5,449 nucleotides of DNA from Aquificota bacterium (GTDB lineage Bacteria; Aquificota; Aquificia; Aquificales; Aquificaceae): the NCBI GenBank assembly GCA_024280065.1, contig JAJRQX010000010.1, positions 1 to 5,449 of the forward strand, in the 5' to 3' direction. A program made the position numbers and the translations under genes. The notes beneath the pieces are model-generated. The model was given only the letters and a program-made list of their open reading frames with translations. It did no database searches and was not told where the DNA came from. Shown one piece after another: positions 1 through 4,496 of the stretch. Position 1 is the first letter of the stretch; the number at the start of each line of letters is the position of its first letter.

Positions 1-71
1 ACTATCCTCTCAGCCCCGGAGACATGCTTGCCCCCAAGGGAGGCCCTCATCCGGACGCTCAGGAGAGGCAT
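1..71 (-). CDS. bioW: 6-carboxyhexanoate-CoA ligase (pimeloyl-CoA synthetase), N-terminal fragment cut by window edge
   Basis: Only the first 23 codons are inside the window; the gene continues past the left edge. The visible peptide begins MPLLSVRMRAS and continues GGKHVSGAERI. The SVRMRAS and GKH-SGAER segments match the N-terminus of BioW, which activates pimelate with ATP and CoA to pimeloyl-CoA, the entry to biotin synthesis in the cytoplasm. The annotated start is the ATG at 69-71, which keeps the conserved SVR before the internal Met. An AAGGAG at 72-77 abuts this ATG with no spacing, whereas it lies 9 nt before a CTG at 60-62. That CTG forms a CTGA stop/start overlap with the mtnA stop codon, so the true start may be CTG. 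The gene overlaps the mtnA end by 13 bp (ATG) or 4 bp (CTG) and is likely cotranscribed with it. The call rests on a short motif recalled from the family; the frame itself is clear. Confidence 0.72.
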   Translation of the reverse strand, partial: MPLLSVRMRASLGGKHVSGAERI

Positions 72-1042
72 CTCCTTATGTTCCCCTCCGTAACCGGCTG
101 TATCACTCCCTTCTCGGTGATTATGGCGGTTATGTTCTCCGCGGGTGTTATGTCAAAGGCAAGACTGTAAGCGGGCGTTCCTGTGGGAGCTACGGATATG
201 CCGTGGCAGGTCTTGACCTCATCCTCGGACCTCACCTCTATGGGTATCTCCTCGCCGGAGCTTACGCTCAGGTCAAATGTGGAGGTGGATGCGGCGACGT
301 AGAAGGGTATGTTGTGGTGCTTGGCAAGAACGGAAAGAGTGTAAGTGCCTATCTTGTTGGCCACGTCTCCCCTCGCGGTTATCCTGTCAGCACCCACGAT
401 AACGAGATCAACCTTGCCGGACCTCATCAGAAAGCCGGCGGTTGAGTCGGTTATGAGTGTGTGGGGTATGCCCTCCTTTAGAAGCTCCCAGCTTGTGAGC
501 CTCGCCCCCTGGAGATAAGGTCTCGTCTCGTCCACCCAGACGTGGATCTCCTTACCCGACCTGTGGGCGGTCCTGATAACACCGAGAGCGGTTCCCCAGC
601 CGGCGGTAGCCAGTGCTCCTGTGTTGCAGTGGGTGAGGATGCTGGCCTTTCTCGGTATCAGGATATTTCCGAAGCTACCTATCCTTAAGTTTGCCTCGTA
701 GTCCTCCTTCTCTATGGATCTTGCCTCCTCCTCAAGGTCCCTTCCCTCCTTAAGGGCCTTTTCCATTCTGCTCAGGGCATAGAAGAGGTTGTAGGCTGTA
801 GGCCTGGTCCTCTCAAGGGTTTTCTTAACATCATCCGGGTCATAACCTGCCTTCACTCCGAGCAGGTATCCGTAAGCTGCAACACAACCTATGGCGGGAG
901 CACCTCTTACCGCCATGCCCCTTATGGCTTCAGCCACCTGAAGGTGGTCCCTCAGCTCCAGCCATACCTCCTCCGAGGGCAGTCTCCTCTGGTCGAGGAG
1001 GAGCAGGTGATCACCCTTCCAGTAGAAGGCCTTGACCTCCAT
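59..1042 (-). CDS. mtnA: S-methyl-5-thioribose-1-phosphate isomerase
   Basis: This 327-residue cytoplasmic enzyme of the eIF2B-alpha-like fold converts 5-methylthioribose-1-phosphate (aldose) to 5-methylthioribulose-1-phosphate in methionine salvage. Family motifs are visible in order: RGAPAIG (about 46-52), RPTAYNL (80-86), THCNTG with the expected catalytic Cys139, VDETRPYLQGARLT (170-183), ITDSTAGFLM (197-206), GADRI with the expected catalytic Asp219, then NKIGTY (229-234) and PTGTPAYSLAFDITP (286-300). Length is normal for the family. I chose the ATG at 1040-1042 because a GGAG lies 6 nt upstream and it starts one base after the apgM stop codon; a TTG at 1054 would add four residues but lies within that ribosome-binding site. 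It is translationally linked to apgM upstream and bioW downstream. No other methionine-salvage gene is in view, so whether the substrate is methylthioribose-1-P, 5-deoxyribose-1-P or both cannot be settled here. Confidence 0.95.
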   Translation of the reverse strand: MEVKAFYWKGDHLLLLDQRRLPSEEVWLELRDHLQVAEAIRGMAVRGAPAIGCVAAYGYLLGVKAGYDPDDVKKTLERTRPTAYNLFYALSRMEKALKEGRDLEEEARSIEKEDYEANLRIGSFGNILIPRKASILTHCNTGALATAGWGTALGVIRTAHRSGKEIHVWVDETRPYLQGARLTSWELLKEGIPHTLITDSTAGFLMRSGKVDLVIVGADRITARGDVANKIGTYTLSVLAKHHNIPFYVAASTSTFDLSVSSGEEIPIEVRSEDEVKTCHGISVAPTGTPAYSLAFDITPAENITAIITEKGVIQPVTEGNIRRCLS

Positions 1043-1043
1043 G

Positions 1044-2267
1044 CTACGCTCCAAACTTCTTCAACCTCAGAGCGTTGGCCAAGAGCAGGTTCATGATCTT
1101 TTTGGCAGGTATGATACCTATCTCGCCCTTAAGACATTCCCTTTCCGTGAACCTAGAAGAGGTTCCTCCGAGGACGTAGTTAGAGTAAATCAGCAGAGGA
1201 ACCGGGTGCCATGAGTGGCCCTTCAGAAGGGAGGGTGTGGAGTGGTCGCCTGTTATTGCGAGGACGTCCGGTTTTAGCTCAAGTATCTCAGGCAAGAGTC
1301 TGTCAAACTCCTCTATGACCCTGACCTTAGCCTCCCAGTTTCCGTCCTCACCGTAAGAGTCCGTCTTCTTTATATGCAGGAAGAAAAAGTCGTAATCTTC
1401 CCATACCTTTTTCAGGACCCTTATCTGGTCCTCAATGGAGCTACCTTCAAAGTCTATGACCTCCATACCGACTAGGCTCGCAAGTCCCCTGTACATGGGG
1501 TAGACAGCTATACAGCAGGATCTTATACCGAACCTCTCATACATGGTCTTCAGCTTCGGCTTCTGGGAGAAACCCCTGAGAAGAAGAAAGTTAGCCCTCT
1601 CCTCCTCCCTCAGTATCTTCGCAACCCTGTTTACAAACTCCTTCGCCACCCTTGCAACCCTCTCCGCCTGAGGGGTAAGACCGGAGGGATCCAGAGGCTC
1701 CCTGCCCACTGCCTGTGGATCCGTGTCCGTTACCCTGTCGCTTCCTTCCGGAAGGGGCTCCGGAAACCTGAATAGGACCGCTATCCTGTGTTCCATTCCC
1801 GGGGCTACCATAACTTCAACGCCGTCTATGGACTTTATCTCGTCCCCGATCTTCTTAGTCAGCCTTCTGTTCTCCTCAGTGGGAATCCTGCCAGCCCTTC
1901 TGTCAACGACGATCGGCTTCCCGTTCCTGTAGTCCACCGTTGCGTAGTTCCCCCTAACCGCTACATCCGTATCCCTTACCTCAAGCCCCAGACCGAGGGC
2001 TTCAAGGACACCTCTTCCTATCTGGTGATCCAAGGGGTCGTATCCGAACAAGGCCAGATGTCCCGGTCCGCTTCCCGGTGTTATACCGTAATCCACAGGT
2101 ATGTGAAGACCTGTGGCCGAGACTCTGGCGAGGCGGTCAAGGTTGGGTGTCTTCGCCAGCTCAAGCTCCGTCCTTCCATCCTTCACAGGAAGACCGCCGA
2201 TCCCGTCCAGAACCACGAGGAGTATCTTTGACCTGCCCGCCTGAACTACCCTGTCCACAACCTCCAT
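1044..2267 (-). CDS. apgM: 2,3-bisphosphoglycerate-independent phosphoglycerate mutase, archaeal type
   Basis: This 407-residue member of the alkaline phosphatase superfamily interconverts 3- and 2-phosphoglycerate in glycolysis and gluconeogenesis. The architecture is that of the archaeal-type enzyme (about 400 residues), not the longer GpmI type. Visible motifs are VVLDGIGGLP (18-27, metal ligand Asp21), TPNLDRLA (40-47), GITPGSGPGHLALFGYDP (61-78, nucleophile expected at Ser66), GRGVLEALGLG (84-94), GNYATVD (106-112), KTDSYGEDGN (301-310), ITGDHSTPS (338-346, Asp341/His342) and HSWHPVPLLI (351-360, His354). At 307, where AlkP-superfamily mutases commonly have a metal-binding His four residues after Asp303, there is Glu. 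The ATG starts 4 nt after the upstream stop; no clear Shine-Dalgarno precedes it, only AT-rich sequence. An N-terminal extension of about 13 residues precedes the first strand, so a slightly later start is possible. The stop is one base before the mtnA ATG. Confidence 0.94.
   Translation of the reverse strand: MEVVDRVVQAGRSKILLVVLDGIGGLPVKDGRTELELAKTPNLDRLARVSATGLHIPVDYGITPGSGPGHLALFGYDPLDHQIGRGVLEALGLGLEVRDTDVAVRGNYATVDYRNGKPIVVDRRAGRIPTEENRRLTKKIGDEIKSIDGVEVMVAPGMEHRIAVLFRFPEPLPEGSDRVTDTDPQAVGREPLDPSGLTPQAERVARVAKEFVNRVAKILREEERANFLLLRGFSQKPKLKTMYERFGIRSCCIAVYPMYRGLASLVGMEVIDFEGSSIEDQIRVLKKVWEDYDFFFLHIKKTDSYGEDGNWEAKVRVIEEFDRLLPEILELKPDVLAITGDHSTPSLLKGHSWHPVPLLIYSNYVLGGTSSRFTERECLKGEIGIIPAKKIMNLLLANALRLKKFGA
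1049..1052 (-). promoter_or_regulatory. Shine-Dalgarno GGAG that sets the mtnA start
   Basis: On the minus strand GGAG is followed by six bases and then ATG. It lies within the last codons of apgM, so translation of mtnA is probably coupled to apgM termination. Its position argues for the ATG at 1042 over the TTG at 1054. Confidence 0.6.
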
Positions 2268-2271
2268 AAGT

Positions 2272-2610
2272 TTAAATAATAACGTCTTCTGGTGACCTGA
2301 CTTCCTTCCTAAGGTTCTCCTCCGGTATCTCCAGGACTATATTCAGGTCCGTCTTCCTTGGATACCTATCCGCCTGCCCGAGGAACTCTTCCCCCTGGTC
2401 CTCCTGACCCAGAGCTATGTTGATCAGGCCAAGAAGCATGAATTTCTCCCAGCAGTCCTCCGCTATGAGAAACCACTTGGTGGCCTCAAGATACTTGAAC
2501 TCAAGGACATAGCGGATACCGACCATCAACGGGTCCTCTTCGGAGGATAGGTCCGCCCTTGAGAGCTTCTTACCGTTTCTGAACAGGGATATCCTGAATC
2601 TCACTCTCAT
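2272..2610 (-). CDS. small TPR-like protein of unknown function
   Basis: I do not recognise this 112-residue protein by name. It starts with a basic beta-like strand (RVRFRISLFRNGKK) followed by helices that fit tetratricopeptide spacing. A partial repeat at about 31-50 has A43-xxx-F47-xx-A50; a second at about 54-84 has F57, L60-G61, N64, G68, G73, L77, A80 and P84 at the consensus places. The tail (about 85-112) is charged. There is no signal peptide or membrane segment, so it is probably a cytoplasmic protein that binds another protein. The ATG has an AAAGG 7 nt upstream. Its first 13 codons lie inside the 3' end of mnmH, and its stop is 4 nt before apgM, so it is surely cotranscribed with both. 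Clean framing, a ribosome-binding site and TPR-like spacing support a real gene; a role alongside MnmH is only a guess from position. Confidence 0.8.
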   Translation of the reverse strand: MRVRFRISLFRNGKKLSRADLSSEEDPLMVGIRYVLEFKYLEATKWFLIAEDCWEKFMLLGLINIALGQEDQGEEFLGQADRYPRKTDLNIVLEIPEENLRKEVRSPEDVII

Positions 2611-3634
2611 GGGACAGCCTTTCGTAAAGCTCCTTCAACCTCTCCGCACACTCTTCCGGGTCGTCCGCACTAACCGTATACACGGGTTCTCCGAACTGTT
2701 TATACTTTCTATCGTAATACTCCTCTATGAGGAACCTCACAACCTCTTCGTAGTCTTTATCCTCAAACCTCTCCATAAGATAGCTGAACCTCTGAGGTCC
2801 AAGATACTTCCTTATCCTGAGTATGGACTGTCTCGCCTCCTCTTCCCAACCCTTCTCGGATGTGTAGTCCTCAAGAATGTTCCTTACCCTTACCTCTAAG
2901 GAGGCTGTTATCTCAACATAGATACCCTCAGACTTCCTCTTCCAGAAAGGTTCAGGTATGTGCACGTTTCCTATCCACCTGCTTTCATCCTCCGTGAAGG
3001 CGTAACCTTCGCCTATGCTCCTTAGCTCTTCGTAAAGCAGGGCGTCAAACATCTTCTGGGACACCTTCTCCCTTATACCTACACCTCCGAAGACGGACCC
3101 CCTGTCCATCGCCAGCCCCTCAAGGTCTATTACGGGGAGACCTTTATCCTTCAAGATTCTCAGGACCTTCGTCTTCCCCACACCTGTTTTTCCAGTCAGC
3201 ACTATGAGGTTCACCCTCTCAAGAATCCTCTCCATGTCCTTCAGTATGAACCGCCTGTATGCTCTGTAGCCTCCCCTTATCCTATAAGTCTCCACACCGA
3301 ACTTTGCCATGGCCTCGCAGAAACCCTTGCTCCTCATACCTCCCCGCCAGCAGTAAACTATGACGTTACCGAACCTCTCTTTCAGTTCCCTTACCCTCTC
3401 CACGAGAGCCTTTATCTTGGAGAGGGCTATCTCCTGACCTATCCTCTTAGCCTCCTCCTCCCCCTTAGTCCTGTATATGAAGCCTATCAGTCTCTTCTCG
3501 TCATCCTCAAATAGAGGGACGTTCACAGCTCCCGGTATGTGGAACTCCTCAAACTCCTTCGGACTTCTGACATCCACAAGAACTCTGCTTTGAAACTCGT
3601 ATATCTGCTCAGGTTCTATATCCACGTAGCCCAT
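2570..3634 (-). CDS. mnmH: tRNA 2-selenouridine synthase (rhodanese plus P-loop domains)
   Basis: This 354-residue protein replaces sulfur by selenium at the wobble 2-thiouridine of tRNAs for Lys, Glu and Gln, using selenophosphate and, in the studied E. coli enzyme, a geranylated intermediate. The N-terminal rhodanese domain (about 1-125) shows LVDVRSPKEFEEFHIPGAVN (19-38) and YCWRGGMRS (94-102) with catalytic Cys95. A P-loop domain follows, with Walker A GKTGVGKT (148-155), and the family segment FTEDESRWIGNVHIP (213-227). Both domains and the length (E. coli is about 364) are normal, so it appears intact. The ATG at 3632-3634 fits the usual N-terminus, although no Shine-Dalgarno is visible. 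It is the first gene of the leftward operon, and its last 13 codons overlap the start of the downstream small gene. Presence of mnmH implies that the organism also has a selenophosphate synthetase (SelD), which is not in the window. Confidence 0.95.
   Translation of the reverse strand: MGYVDIEPEQIYEFQSRVLVDVRSPKEFEEFHIPGAVNVPLFEDDEKRLIGFIYRTKGEEEAKRIGQEIALSKIKALVERVRELKERFGNVIVYCWRGGMRSKGFCEAMAKFGVETYRIRGGYRAYRRFILKDMERILERVNLIVLTGKTGVGKTKVLRILKDKGLPVIDLEGLAMDRGSVFGGVGIREKVSQKMFDALLYEELRSIGEGYAFTEDESRWIGNVHIPEPFWKRKSEGIYVEITASLEVRVRNILEDYTSEKGWEEEARQSILRIRKYLGPQRFSYLMERFEDKDYEEVVRFLIEEYYDRKYKQFGEPVYTVSADDPEECAERLKELYERLSHESEIQDIPVQKR
2618..2623 (-). promoter_or_regulatory. ribosome-binding site GAAAGG of the 112-residue protein
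   Basis: GAAAGG on the minus strand lies 7 nt before the ATG at 2608-2610, inside the mnmH reading frame. It supports this start despite the 41-bp overlap with mnmH; the next in-frame Met is at residue 29, inside the part that already resembles helices. Confidence 0.45.
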
Positions 3635-3656
3635 AGGTTTAATTTAAGATCTTAAC
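3635..3656. promoter_or_regulatory. 22-bp divergent start region with 12-bp palindrome
   Basis: This is the entire gap between the divergent start codons of mnmH (left) and lipA (right). It is 5/22 G+C, far lower than the flanking genes. Positions 3644-3655 form the perfect palindrome TTAAGATCTTAA, ending one base before the lipA ATG. It places a TAAGAT hexamer, a 4/6 match to a sigma-70 -10 box, on both strands. On the lipA side the predicted start of transcription would fall at about the A of the ATG, on the mnmH side about 7-8 nt before its ATG. Neither gene has a recognisable Shine-Dalgarno here, which fits leaderless or very short leaders. No good -35 pairs with either hexamer. It could be a bidirectional promoter core, a dimeric-regulator operator, or chance in AT-rich DNA. 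Confidence 0.35.
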
Positions 3657-4496
3657 ATGCACTACAAACCCATCCTGAGGTTGTCGCAAGCCCACAGGGT
3701 AAAGAAGGTCCTTAGAAGGTCAAGGTTGAACACCGTTTGCGAGGAGTCAAGGTGTCCGAACATATCCGAGTGCTTCGGGTCAGGGACAGCCACATTCATG
3801 ATACTCGGTGACAGATGCACGAGGGGATGTTCCTTCTGCAACATCAGGCGAGGAAGCCCTCTGCCTCCGGATCCTGAGGAGCCTTACAGGGTCCTTGAGG
3901 CGGTCAGGGTCTTAGGTCTCAGGTATGTTGTGATCACCTCCGTCACGAGAGACGACCTTCCCGACGGTGGGGCGGACCAATTCGCGAGGTGCGTAAGGGT
4001 CCTGAAAGAGAACCTGTCCGGTATAAAGGTTGAGGTTTTAATACCTGACTTCGGAGGAAAGAAGGAAGCCATTGAGAAGGTCCTAGAGGAGGGGCCGGAC
4101 GTTGTGGCCCACAACGTTGAGACGGTCCCCAGGTTATACGAACAGGTGAGAAGGGGAGCGGATTACAAAAGGAGCCTGCAGGTTCTCAGGTATGTGAAGG
4201 AGGTGAAACCTTCAACACCGACCAAGTCCGCCCTGATCCTCGGCTTCGGTGAGAGGAGGGATGAGATCGTAAAGGTTATGGAAGACCTGAGGGAGGCAGG
4301 ATGCGACCTCCTTACCATAGGTCAGTATTACGCCCCATCCCTGAGACATCATCCTGTAGTTAAGTATTACCCGCCTGAGGAGTTTGAGGAGCTCAAGAAG
4401 ATAGCCTACTCACTCGGCTTTAAGTTCGTTGCGAGCGGACCAAACGTGAGAAGTTCCTACAGGGCCCTTGAGCAGTGGATATCCTGCAGGGCGTAG
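3657..4496 (+). CDS. lipA: lipoyl synthase (radical SAM)
   Basis: This 279-residue radical SAM enzyme inserts two sulfurs at C6 and C8 of protein-bound octanoyl groups to make lipoyl cofactor on dehydrogenase E2 and glycine-cleavage H proteins. The auxiliary [4Fe-4S] motif is C28-x4-C33-x5-C39 (CEESRCPNISEC), the SAM cluster motif is C54-xxx-C58-xx-C61 (CTRGCSFC), and the C-terminal RSSY (265-268) provides the serine ligand of the auxiliary cluster. Other family blocks are ITSVTRDDLPDGGADQFA, HNVETVPRLY, TKSALILGFGE and LTIGQYYAPS. The start is secure: an in-frame TAA at 3645-3647 lies just upstream, and the next in-frame Met is past the first cysteines. The N-terminal arm before LNTVCEE is only about 23 residues, short compared with E. 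coli LipA (321 residues). No Shine-Dalgarno is visible. The gene is divergent from mnmH and its last 12 codons plus the stop overlap the carB end. No lipB or lplA is in view. Confidence 0.96.
   Translation: MHYKPILRLSQAHRVKKVLRRSRLNTVCEESRCPNISECFGSGTATFMILGDRCTRGCSFCNIRRGSPLPPDPEEPYRVLEAVRVLGLRYVVITSVTRDDLPDGGADQFARCVRVLKENLSGIKVEVLIPDFGGKKEAIEKVLEEGPDVVAHNVETVPRLYEQVRRGADYKRSLQVLRYVKEVKPSTPTKSALILGFGERRDEIVKVMEDLREAGCDLLTIGQYYAPSLRHHPVVKYYPPEEFEELKKIAYSLGFKFVASGPNVRSSYRALEQWISCRA
3661..3689 (-). promoter_or_regulatory. weak candidate promoter for the mnmH operon inside the lipA 5' end
   Basis: On the minus strand TTGCGA (3684-3689) and TGTAGT (3661-3666) are separated by 17 bp; each matches 4 of 6 bases of the sigma-70 consensus. 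Transcription would begin near 3654 and give a leader of about 20 nt before the mnmH ATG. It lies within lipA codons, so the match may be accidental. Confidence 0.18.

Noticed and set aside
203..445. 80-codon plus-strand open frame, and similar short frames at 1032-1214, 1723-1932, 2078-2269, 2609-2899 and 5078-5314
   Set aside because: All are antisense to confidently identified enzymes and read as low-information mirror translations of them.
1043..1054. TTG start for mtnA adding four residues
   Set aside because: The TTG overlaps the GGAG ribosome-binding site that fits the ATG at 1042, and the added residues do not belong to the family N-terminus.
1788..2231. 147-codon open frame on the plus strand
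   Set aside because: It lies fully antisense to apgM, whose protein has all family motifs. Its translation shows no recognisable motif, and it has no ribosome-binding site of note.
3590..3622. Plus-strand TTGAAA (3590-3595) followed by TATATC (3617-3622) as a lipA promoter
   Set aside because: The spacer is 21 bp, too long, and the alternatives at 17-19 bp spacing (TTCTAT, TCTATA) match the -10 consensus poorly.
3662..4114. Minus-strand open frames of 60 and 76 codons inside lipA
   Set aside because: They are antisense to the conserved radical SAM core of LipA; no motif or start signal supports them.
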